Origin: Saprospiraceae bacterium
GTDB taxonomy: Bacteria; Bacteroidota; Bacteroidia; Chitinophagales; Saprospiraceae
Assembly (NCBI GenBank): GCA_016719855.1
Contig: JADJYH010000019.1
Coordinates: forward strand, 1 to 64,000
Direction: 5' to 3'
Length of the DNA: 64,000 nt
Part shown: piece after piece, positions 1 to 6,954 of the stretch
Layout of the letters: each line of letters opens with the position of its first letter
Numbering within the stretch: the stretch's first letter is position 1
Translations under genes and position numbers: made by a program
The notes under the pieces: generated by a model
Databases searched by the model: none
Told to the model about the DNA's origin: nothing
Seen by the model: the letters and a program-made list of their open reading frames with translations, nothing else

Positions 1-2
1 AG

Positions 3-643
3 ATGGTGTACAAACCTACACGGATTTCAACTCCTTGGCAAAGCGCTCAGCGAGTCGAACCGTTTGAGTTGAAGCTTTCAAGAAGCAATTATGATTACGT
101 CATCGGTGATGATGTCGCATTTGTCAGCTTTGACCAGGAGGATAATTGGGGTGGCTCCGACCGAAAAACAAAGGAGACGAGAACGCTGAGAAAAACCAGC
201 GGCAAATGGAAAACCGTTCATGCTGGTATCGTGGTGACATCCTCATTTCCTTCCGGGGGAGGGGAATCGTTTCACATGGCGGTCAATAAGATTCCTCAAA
301 ATCCAAGGAATGGTTTTACTAATATTTCGGGGCTTGGCGGCATGAGCATCGGTTACATGGAAGTACCGGGGCCTGCCGATTTCACACCATTTTTTAAGGG
401 ACTACCTGGAGACATGTGCAGCTCACCGCATTGGGGCTATGTCATAGATGGGTCGCTGCGTATAAAATACGCTGGTGGAAAAGAAGAAACAGTCGAGGCA
501 GGAGAAGTATTTTGCTGGCCGGCTCCACATACTGGCGTAGTTGACAAGGCGTAAAATTTGTTGACTTCAGCCCTGACCACAAATTTATCCCGGTAATGGA
601 CCATCTTGCGATGAAAATGGCTGAAGCCACACCAAAAAATTGA
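3..643 (+). CDS. SnoaL-like/cupin protein, 5' end outside window, frameshifted
   Basis: The first ~60 residues resemble the end of a SnoaL/NTF2-like domain (an ETRTLRKTSGKWK strand and turn). A small cupin follows, with a PHWGYVIDGSLRIKY strand pair and an EAGEVFCWPAPHT second cupin motif. The frame stops at 552-554, but the next frame continues from 551 with a fitting cupin tail (VKFVDFSPDHKF) to a stop at 641-643. One base is therefore missing near 550. An ATG exists at 3-5, but the SnoaL part is too short to be complete, so the gene probably starts upstream. The function is unknown; cupins of this kind often bind a metal or small ligand. The call rests on motif pattern only. Confidence 0.6.
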
Positions 644-692
644 GATTGTCCATTGACTTGCACCGGATAATAAGACGACATTTGACATAAAT

Positions 693-1330
693 ATGGAACA
701 TCAACATGCGCATATCGTCGTCATCGAAGACCTTCCGGAAGTGAGGGAGGGGCTTCAGGAAATGCTCAGTCACAGCAGGCGTTTCGGAGGCGTGTCGGCC
801 TATGGAAGTGCAGAGCAAATGTTCGGGAACGGCGCTTTGGACAAGGCCGGGCTGTTCATCCTCGACATCGGGCTGCCGGGCATGAACGGCGTGGAGTGCC
901 TCGTGCGCCTGAAAGCCCTGCGACCCAGCGCCAAGGTGCTGATGTTTACCGTGATGGAACACGACGATAAAGTATTCGCCGCACTGAAAGCGGGTGCTGA
1001 TGGCTACCTGCTCAAGCGGGAGTCGCCCGAAAAAGCAAGTGGAGGCCATTGCCGACGCCCTGGTACCAGCAGTGCGCCGCGCGCAGCGAGATTCCACGGC
1101 GGGTCTTGCTCTCCTTCCGGGAAACGCCGTTGACCCCAAACCACCAAACCGTGCTCTCGGAGCGGGAAAAAGAGGTACTGGGCTTGTTGTCCAAGGGCCA
1201 TCTTTACAAGGAAATCGCCGACCAGCTCGACATCTCCCTGAACACGGTGAAACAGCATATCCACCACATCTACGAAAAGCTCCAGGTGCAAAACCGCACG
1301 GAGGCGGTGCTGATGTATTTGGGGAGGTAG
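693..1330 (+). CDS. LuxR/NarL-family response regulator, frameshifted linker
   Basis: The N-terminal receiver domain shows the acidic pair IED near residue 10, the phospho-acceptor Asp in FILDIGLPGMNG near residue 55, and the conserved Lys in YLLKRE. The C-terminal half is a LuxR helix-turn-helix: LSEREKEVLGLLSKG, then KEIADQLDISLNTVKQHI and YEKLQVQNRTEA. The halves lie in different frames. The linker (EKQVEAIADAL) is in the third frame, so two shifts are needed at about 1037 and 1062. The protein should be a DNA-binding transcription regulator phosphorylated by a sensor kinase, which is not in the window. The shifts look like base-calling errors because both domains are intact. Confidence 0.8.
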
Positions 1331-1441
1331 GATTTAAATAATAATAGTTTGATGCAGTTCTTTCATGCCTGCCCGCTCAACTGGAGAGCCTGCGACAGTC
1401 AAGATATTTCATTGAATTAACACAATTTAAACCTCATTATC

Positions 1442-1918
1442 ATGAAAAATTTTCTTTTTGGAATTACGACTACCCTTATTGTTCTTGCAATCTTTGGGTT
1501 TATCAATAACAAAAATAAAGAAGATATACCCAAAAAAGAATGGATAGTTGCGCCCCGTTTTTTAACACTTCAAAAAGGGATAACAAAAGAACAAGCCAGG
1601 GAATGGATGGAAAAGGAATATTTACCATTGTATAGGTATTATTCAGGCTGGAATGCTCAACTGGGAGAACCAACAGGTTCCGGCAAATGGGGAAAACCAG
1701 ATAATACAGCCAAAGAAAAAGGAGATTTTGTATTGATATATTACTTTGACTCACCAAGAACAAGGGATCACTATTTCCCGCCCAATGGGCCTTGGAGTGA
1801 AGAAATTCAAAAAGTACTTGCGGAGCATAAATCAACATGGGAAGATTTATTTGGTAAGTACTTTGTCCAAGATAAATACCAAAATGAGGAATACACCATG
1901 TTTGCGACAGCAAAATAA
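1442..1918 (+). CDS. Small N-anchored protein, possible dimeric alpha-beta-barrel fold
   Basis: 158 residues. An N-terminal hydrophobic segment (residues 4-21) serves as signal or anchor, followed by a soluble domain with KGITKEQAREWMEKEYLPLYRYY and a later GDFVLIYYFDSPRTRDHYF strand. That pattern, a helix after the first strand and a long strand in the second half, is like NIPSNAP/EthD-type small folds, but no catalytic motif is visible. The family is not recognised. Together with the next gene it lies in a stretch clearly richer in A+T than the flanks, which suggests recent acquisition. Confidence 0.55.
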   Translation: MKNFLFGITTTLIVLAIFGFINNKNKEDIPKKEWIVAPRFLTLQKGITKEQAREWMEKEYLPLYRYYSGWNAQLGEPTGSGKWGKPDNTAKEKGDFVLIYYFDSPRTRDHYFPPNGPWSEEIQKVLAEHKSTWEDLFGKYFVQDKYQNEEYTMFATAK

Positions 1919-2003
1919 AAACACTACTTTCAAACTAGCATGGCTGCTATGCCATTGCCATTGCTTAACTGTTGCGTATAAATCACTTTAATAATGCAAG
2001 ATT

Positions 2004-2540
2004 ATGAAATGGACATTTTTTCTGTCTGTTATTGCCCTATTTAGTTGTCATCAAAGTGAAGAAAAATTATCAGAGGCAGAAATAGCGCAAATCAAAAGTG
2101 ATATTATCAAACGGTCTGAAAAACACGCCAATGATTTGGAAAACCTTGACTACAAAGCTGTAATGACATTTTATGCACCCGTAGATTTTATAGTTTTTGG
2201 AGATGGTTATTATTGGGGTGATTATTTGACGATAGATGGAGTTTGGAAAGAAATCCTTGGAGAAGGTGGTTGGAAAAAAATGTTAAAATGGGATTTGCAG
2301 AACCATCAAGTACATGTGATTTCAAAAACCGCTGCTTCTTATTTGGTTGAATTTGACCATGCGCATTTAGATGGCAATAGTGATACCATCCGAAGCTCAG
2401 GATGCTTTACATATGGAATGCAGAAAATCGGCGGAGAATGGAAAGCTGTAACAGCACATGTTTCCCATATTCCTTTTAGAACAGAAGATGATAAATGGTG
2501 GTCTAAGTACTCGCCAGAAAACAGGTTAAGAGAAAAATAA
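2004..2540 (+). CDS. SnoaL/NTF2-like lipoprotein
   Basis: 178 residues. A lipoprotein signal peptide ends in LFSC (Cys at about residue 15), so the protein is probably anchored in the outer or inner membrane. The mature part fits the SnoaL/DUF4440 pattern: a long first helix (IIKRSEKHANDLENLDYKAVMTFY), the strand DFIVFGDGYYW, and a closing strand pair SSGCFTYGMQKIGGEWKAVTAHVSH. It starts 85 bases after the previous AT-rich gene on the same strand, so the two may be co-transcribed. A scavenging or ligand-binding role is possible; no substrate can be named. Confidence 0.65.
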   Translation: MKWTFFLSVIALFSCHQSEEKLSEAEIAQIKSDIIKRSEKHANDLENLDYKAVMTFYAPVDFIVFGDGYYWGDYLTIDGVWKEILGEGGWKKMLKWDLQNHQVHVISKTAASYLVEFDHAHLDGNSDTIRSSGCFTYGMQKIGGEWKAVTAHVSHIPFRTEDDKWWSKYSPENRLREK

Positions 2541-2660
2541 TGAACTCCAGACGGCGAAACTATAAACAAATTCCACCGTGCATGTCTAATTCATACACCT
2601 TCGTCTTCCAAATAAATCTTTGCACATACAGCCAAGGGCTGGCAAAAAAAAAAACGGGGC

Positions 2661-2894
2661 ATGTTGTCGTCCACCCTCGTGTACCCCACTGGCTACCACC
2701 TCATCCGGTAGGACGATAAAATTGACATCAAGGGCAACCTCGCTCCGGGCAAGAACCTAACCATCGTGTTGAACCACGCCGACAAAACGCAAGAAAGCTT
2801 CGAGGTGAAGCACACCTATAATATGCAACAGATTGCTTGGATGAAGGCGGGGTCGGCGTTGAACAAGATTCGGAAGGATAGGAGCGCTGCCTAA
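2661..2894 (+). pseudogene. C-terminal remnant of aconitate hydratase
   Basis: From 2712 to the TAA at 2892-2894 the frame encodes 60 residues that match the end of aconitase: DKIDIKGNLAPGKNL, then HADKTQESFEVKHTYN and QQIAWMKAGSALNKI. The same frame is open back to an ATG at 2661 but is broken by a TAG at 2709-2711. None of the three iron-sulfur-cluster cysteines or the swivel domain is present, and nothing upstream resembles the rest of a ~750-residue aconitase. This is the tail of a deleted or rearranged gene. A strong terminator follows 25 bases later and was probably the original gene's terminator. Confidence 0.75.
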
Positions 2895-2918
2895 TTCGCT
2901 GGCGCTTGTTATTAGGTT

Positions 2919-2960
2919 AAAAAAGCTGTATCGGGACGGAAGTCTTGATACAGCTTTTTT
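2919..2960. terminator. Intrinsic terminator, usable in both directions
   Basis: Perfect 14-base arms, AAAAAAGCTGTATC at 2919-2932 and its complement at 2947-2960, flank a 14-base loop. A-runs and T-runs at the outer ends give a U-tract on either strand. It serves the aconitase remnant on the plus strand and could also stop the HAD gene on the minus strand. Confidence 0.85.
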
Positions 2961-3002
2961 GTTGGATGAATTTTGCCGCAAGGCAAAGCTTAATGAATCC
3001 CT

Positions 3003-3037
3003 CAATCGTAATTCGTAAATCGGCCAATCGTAAATCA
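3003..3037. repeat. One-armed spacer repeat, word AATCGTAAATC
   Basis: Two to three imperfect copies of the word ATCGTAAATC lie three bases before the HAD stop codon. The same word forms both arms of the elements at 4688-4755, 26477-26581 and 38066-38212, so this looks like a single arm of that family. Confidence 0.55.
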
Positions 3038-3039
3038 CC

Positions 3040-3471
3040 TCACTCATGAAACACCTCAATCTCGTGGTTTTTGATGACGAGGTCCGTGAACTTGCCCTTG
3101 AAGCGGGTGGCACGCACGATGTGATTGTCAATCCAGTGGTAATTGCCGCCACGGGGCTTTCCGAAGATGATGCCGTGGTACTTGAACCCATGCTTTTTTA
3201 GCCAGGTTTCGGTCACTTCCCGGTGGGCTTCGGTGCGGGAAGTGAAGAAGGTGATGATATGGCCTTCCTCGTACCATTTGTTGCAGATTTTGAGGGCGTC
3301 GGGGTAGGGCGGTACGATGGCCATGCGCTCGGGCTGCTCGTTTGGCACATCGTCGCAGACCGTGCCGTCAATGTCAATGAGGAAGTTTTTCTGGTCTTCT
3401 TGCAGTACCGGGCTGATGTGCTCGCCCTTTATGTTGAAAGCCTCTACTAGTTTGGCCTGATGATTTTGCAT
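3040..3471 (-). CDS. Small HAD-superfamily phosphatase
   Basis: 143 residues from the ATG at 3471; an in-frame TTG nine bases upstream is a less likely start. HAD motif I is DIDGT (residues 33-37, preceded by a hydrophobic strand). Motif II is the FFTSR strand. The later FGKPRGGNYHWIDN segment supplies the Lys and an acidic pair. There is essentially no cap domain, so the substrate is probably small or macromolecular. Bacteroidota homologues are often labelled phosphoheptose isomerase, but the HAD motifs argue for phosphohydrolase chemistry. The substrate is unknown. Confidence 0.7.
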   Translation of the reverse strand: MQNHQAKLVEAFNIKGEHISPVLQEDQKNFLIDIDGTVCDDVPNEQPERMAIVPPYPDALKICNKWYEEGHIITFFTSRTEAHREVTETWLKKHGFKYHGIIFGKPRGGNYHWIDNHIVRATRFKGKFTDLVIKNHEIEVFHE

Positions 3472-3625
3472 GATAAACAAAGAGTAATGAATGGACGAAG
3501 GAATGAACCAATGCTTTCCCGCATCCTCATTTAGGAACGCTGAAGAAATATATTTGGGTTACATTTTACCCAGCAATTTTAACACCGAAGTGGGTCATAG
3601 TGTTTAGGCTACGCAAAGGTACAGT

Positions 3626-3704
3626 ATTGCTGAATTGCTGAATTGTTATATTGTTAAAACAACGTTGCTCCCAACAATTCGACAATATCGCAATTCAACA
3701 ATTT
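3626..3704. repeat. Palindromic spacer element, word ATTGCTGA/ATTGTT
   Basis: The left arm (3626-3657) repeats ATTGCTGA twice and then ATTGTTAT-like words. The right arm (3673-3704) carries the complement words CAATTC and AACAATT. The loop is about 15 bases. The right arm ends two bases before the stop codon of the META-domain gene (3706-3708, minus strand). Arms pair imperfectly. Confidence 0.65.
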
Positions 3705-3705
3705 C

Positions 3706-4677
3706 TCAAATCCTAGCCATTTTGAACTTCCCTTTCTCAGGTTTGGCGGATTCATCGGGGAGGAGTTCGCCGTTTTCGGTTTGGAGGAGGAGGGTGAGGC
3801 GTTCCTCCTTGATTTTCCCACGGTCGTCGGTGAGGGTGTAGTGCTGTACGACGTCGGTGAGGCCGTCCTTGTCGGTATCGGTGAGCCAGGCGTCCTGTTG
3901 GTTGCACCAGCCCTCGTCGCACCAGGCCCAGGCCACGGTTTCCACGTGCTGCATTTCTCCCTCCTGAATTCTGAATATGGCAATGTCACTGGACACGTAG
4001 CGGCCCGGCACCCGGCAGATGTAGAATCCACCGTACTGCCCAATGGCCATCACATCGCCGCCGCCGCCAGACCATATTTCCCGGATTTCGGCGCTGAAAA
4101 ATTTGTAGAAACTGGTGTCAATGATGGTGCCCTGGTAGGGGTAGTTCCCGGGGTTATCCACCCGCAGGATAGGGTGGAGGTGCAACATGACATCACCTTC
4201 CAGCATGGGGAACAGTGCAGCCAACTTGCCGACGCCTTGTGAGTAGCGGGCGGCCTCGGCCTTATCCTGTTTCATTTGGAAAAAGGTGAGCTGTCCGTTG
4301 GAGCTGACTATTTCGAGCTTGTCGCCCCGCACGGAGTAGGACTGTGCCTTGGAGAGCAGGGAGAGATAAGCGTTTTCCAGGTCCATTTCATCGCAAAAGC
4401 GTTTGGTGGCACCCAACTCGCTCAGGCTGATGGCGGATCCCTTGGCGCTGTAATCGGCAAAGTAGCTGTTGCAGGGCGCTTTGCCCGTGAGTTTTCCTTC
4501 GGAAAAAACGAGGCTGGTCTCGGCGGTCTTTGCAAGGCTGATGGTCTGGTTGGCCAGCTTTGCCGAGGAAAGCGTCCAATAGGTGCCTTCCAGTTTTCCA
4601 CCAATAGGTTCGGATTTGCAAGAGAACAACACGGCCATCACGGCCATTGCGAAGCAAAAGAAGGGTAAGCTTTTCAT
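3706..4677 (-). CDS. META-domain (HslJ-like) lipoprotein
   Basis: 323 residues. The signal peptide ends in LFSC, marking a lipoprotein. Residues ~30-110 form a META domain: GTYWTLSSAK, SLVFSEGKLTGKAPCNSYF, LGATKRFC. The C-terminal ~200 residues are unassigned; they include GDVMAIGQYGGFYIC and a DTDKDGLTDV stretch that resembles an EF-hand-like calcium loop. A cell-envelope role is inferred from the signal. It lies downstream of rbfA on the same strand, separated by a palindromic element that fills nearly the whole spacer. Confidence 0.7.
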   Translation of the reverse strand: MKSLPFFCFAMAVMAVLFSCKSEPIGGKLEGTYWTLSSAKLANQTISLAKTAETSLVFSEGKLTGKAPCNSYFADYSAKGSAISLSELGATKRFCDEMDLENAYLSLLSKAQSYSVRGDKLEIVSSNGQLTFFQMKQDKAEAARYSQGVGKLAALFPMLEGDVMLHLHPILRVDNPGNYPYQGTIIDTSFYKFFSAEIREIWSGGGGDVMAIGQYGGFYICRVPGRYVSSDIAIFRIQEGEMQHVETVAWAWCDEGWCNQQDAWLTDTDKDGLTDVVQHYTLTDDRGKIKEERLTLLLQTENGELLPDESAKPEKGKFKMARI

Positions 4678-4687
4678 GGCATTGTTT

Positions 4688-4755
4688 ATTTACGATTTAC
4701 GACTGACGATTTGGACCGGGCCACAATCGTAAATCGTCAGTCGTCAGTCGTAAAT
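4688..4755. repeat. Palindromic spacer element, heptad word CGTAAAT
   Basis: The right arm (4725-4755) is built of seven-base units CGTAAAT, CGTCAGT, CGTCAGT, CGTAAAT. The left arm (4688-4712) carries the complement words ATTTACG and ACTGACG. The loop is 12 bases. It fills the gap between the META gene ATG (4677) and the rbfA stop codon (4756-4758), touching the latter directly. Confidence 0.8.
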
Positions 4756-5142
4756 TTATTCTTCTTCCTCCCGTCCCCGGCCCATCTGGTTGTCGGCTTC
4801 GAGGCGTTGGAAAAGGGTGTCCACTTGGTACATTTCGTCGAGGGTGTCGTCAATGTAGAACTGAAGTTCGGGCATGCGCCGCATCCGTTTTCCGATACGG
4901 GCTGCCAGCGCTTGCTTGAGGCGCACGTATTGGTGCTCCATTTCAAGAATGACTTCTTGCTTGTTTTCAGTATTGAAAATGCTGAGGTAAATCTTGGCCG
5001 TGTTGAAGTCCGGCGTCATCTTGACATTGGTTACGGTCACGAACGGCACGGTGCCATAGATGTACGCCCCCTCTTGTTGCAACAGCACGCTGAAGTGCCG
5101 CTTTATCATTTCTGATACCTGCTTTTGGCGTATGTCGGCCAT
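4756..5142 (-). CDS. rbfA: Ribosome-binding factor A
   Basis: 128 residues, the normal length. It is a single KH-like domain: RQKQVSEMIKRHFSVLLQQE, the strand VTNVKMTPDFNTAKIYLSIF, then YVRLKQALAARIGKRMRRMPELQFYID and DTLDEMYQVDTLF. The order and spacing are typical of RbfA, which matures the 5' end of 16S rRNA on the 30S subunit. The ATG is at 5142. The C-terminus ends in an acidic tail (EEEE), and the stop codon directly touches a palindromic repeat. Confidence 0.93.
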   Translation of the reverse strand: MADIRQKQVSEMIKRHFSVLLQQEGAYIYGTVPFVTVTNVKMTPDFNTAKIYLSIFNTENKQEVILEMEHQYVRLKQALAARIGKRMRRMPELQFYIDDTLDEMYQVDTLFQRLEADNQMGRGREEEE

Positions 5143-5147
5143 TTTTG

Positions 5148-5291
5148 AGACTTTAGATGATAGACTTTAGACATTAGACGGTTACATGGGTAGAGCCTGA
5201 TGTCCGAATTATCGTTGATTAAGGACTTTGGCAGAGGTATCAAACTTTAGAAGTTTCGCATACACCGTCTAAGGTCTATTGTCTAAAGTCT
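5148..5291. repeat. Palindromic spacer element, heptad word AGACTTT
   Basis: The left arm (5148-5181) reads as seven-base units AGACTTT, AGATGAT, AGACTTT, AGACATT, AGACGG. The right arm (5265-5291) is the complement of the last three units with two mismatches. An 83-base loop separates them. The left arm ends five bases upstream of the rbfA ATG. If transcribed, the arms would put rbfA's leader in a long hairpin. Confidence 0.7.
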
Positions 5292-5354
5292 TACATCTCC
5301 CAAGCGGCAAGTTATAAATCTTTTCCGTTGAAAAGCGTTCCATTGGGACAAAAG

Positions 5355-5390
5355 AAAAGGCCGCACCGGCAATCCAGTACGGCCCTTTTT
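5355..5390 (-). terminator. Intrinsic terminator of metK
   Basis: Arms AAAAGGCCG (5355-5363) and CGGCCCTTTT (5380-5389) pair with one bulged base. On the minus strand a T-rich run follows the stem. It lies about 15 bases past the metK stop codon. Confidence 0.7.
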
Positions 5391-5404
5391 TGGTCAAAAA
5401 TTCT

Positions 5405-6662
5405 TTAGGCGATTCCGAAAGCCTTTTTCACGCTGAACACATAGTCCAGTTTCTCCCATGTAAAGGTTTCTACTTCCTTTGTGATGGTTTCGCCGGAGCC
5501 GTTGGTCAGCGTGACTTTTTTCACCTCTGGGGTACGTCCCATGTGGCCATAGGCTGCCGTTTCGGAGTAAATCGGGTTGCGCAGCTTCAAGCGGTTCTCG
5601 ATGGCATAAGGGCGCATGTCGAACAGGTCATTTACGATATGGGCGATTTCGCTGTCCTTCATTTTCACCTTTGCTGGAACCATAGGTGTTCACGTAGATA
5701 TTGGTCGGCTTCGCAACGCCGATGGCGTAGCTCACCTGCACCAGCACCTCGGAACAAACGCCGGCAGCCACTAGGTTTTTAGCGATATGGCGGGTGGCGT
5801 ATGCACCAGAGCGATCCACTTTCGACGGGTCTTTGCCGCTGAAAGCGCCACCGCCATGTGCACCCTTGCCACCGTAGGTGTCCACGATGATTTTTCGGCC
5901 AGTGAGGCCAGTGTCGCCGTGCGGGCCACCGATAACGAATTTGCCCGTCGGGTTTACATGGAAGATGATGCCCTCCTTGAAAAGGCGCTGCACTTTCTGC
6001 GAACATTTCTTCTTCACCCTTGGAATCACATAGTTGATCACGTCCTGCTTGATGCGCTCCAACATAACGGTTTCCTCGGCGAAGTCATCGTGCTGCGTGG
6101 AAACCACGATGGTATCAATGCGCAGCGGCACGTTTTTGTCGGAATATTCGATGGTCACCTGCGACTTTGCGTCGGGGCGGAGGTACTTCATGCGTTTGCC
6201 TTCCCGGCGTATGTCGGCCATTTCCAATAAGATTTTGTGGGAAAGGTCGAGTGCCAGTGGCATATAGTTGTCCGTTTCGTTGGTGGCGTAGCCGAACATC
6301 ATACCCTGGTCGCCAGCGCCCTGGTCCTCTGGGTTGGCGCGCTCCACGCCCCGGTTGATGTCGGGCGACTGCTCGTGGATGGCCGAAAGTACACCACAAG
6401 AGTGTGCCTCGAACATGTACTCGCTTTTGGTGTAGCCGATTTTGCCAATCACGTTGCGAGCGATGGACTGCACGTCAAGGTAGGTGGAGGTCTTCACCTC
6501 ACCAGCCAACACAACTTGGCCAGTGGTCACGAGGGTTTCGCATGCCACCTTCGAGCTGGGGTCGAAGGCAAGGAAATGGTCAACGAGGGCGTCGGAAATC
6601 TGGTCAGCTACTTTGTCGGGGTGTCCTTCTGATACACTTTCAGATGTGAAAAGGTATGGCAT
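5405..6662 (-). CDS. metK: S-adenosylmethionine synthetase, one frameshift
   Basis: The start (6662) encodes FTSESVSEGHPDKVADQISDA. It is followed by GAGDQGMMFGYATNE, the ATP/phosphate loop GGPHGDTGLTGRKIIVDTYGG, and GGGAFSGKDPSKVDRSGAY. At about 5680 the frame breaks after YVNTYGSSK; the next frame continues as VKMKDSEIAHIVNDLFDMRP to the stop at 5405. Together this gives the usual ~418 residues with every signature present. MetK makes SAM from methionine and ATP. An essential gene with an otherwise perfect sequence argues that the shift is a sequencing error. A promoter box and palindrome lie upstream at 6699-6732. Confidence 0.93.
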
Positions 6663-6698
6663 AGTTGCGTTTTAAAAAGGTTTTAAAATTAAAGGTGA

Positions 6699-6732
6699 TT
6701 TGCCCGGGGGCTTAAAAAGCCGGGCAAAGATA
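6699..6732 (-). promoter_or_regulatory. metK promoter box overlapped by a palindrome (possible operator)
   Basis: On the minus strand the Bacteroidota -7 box TATCTTTG lies at 6732-6725. Overlapping it is a palindrome TTTGCCCGG (6699-6707) / CCGGGCAAA (6720-6728), with an inner GGCTT/AAGCC pair. Transcription would start inside the palindrome. It therefore fits an operator better than an RNA switch, though a short hairpin in the leader is possible. Confidence 0.5.
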
Positions 6733-6889
6733 GAAATTTGGACAAAATGGATTAGCATTAGAAAATCGCTAGAATTCAAGCCTGGTTTAGTTCAATTGGT
6801 ACTGAACTCACCAAAGCCTCCCTCTCCTACCTAACTTTTGGTATTGCACTACCAATATTTTGAATTGGGGTTCAACCCACCTTTTGGTA

Positions 6890-6920
6890 TTGCCAGCGTT
6901 TGATGACACGGATACTTTTG
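6890..6920 (+). promoter_or_regulatory. Promoter of the TonB receptor gene
   Basis: A -33 TTG (6890-6892), a 20-base spacer and the -7 box TACTTTTG (6913-6920) match the Bacteroidota primary-sigma consensus TTTG/TAnnTTTG. It lies 34 bases before the ATG at 6955. Confidence 0.6.
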
Positions 6921-6954
6921 CGGCATTATTTTAAATTAATCTAAATAAACGAAA

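Noticed and set aside
6699..6728. SAM riboswitch upstream of metK
   Set aside because: Transcription would begin inside the short palindrome, and there is not enough leader or any recognisable SAM-aptamer layout.
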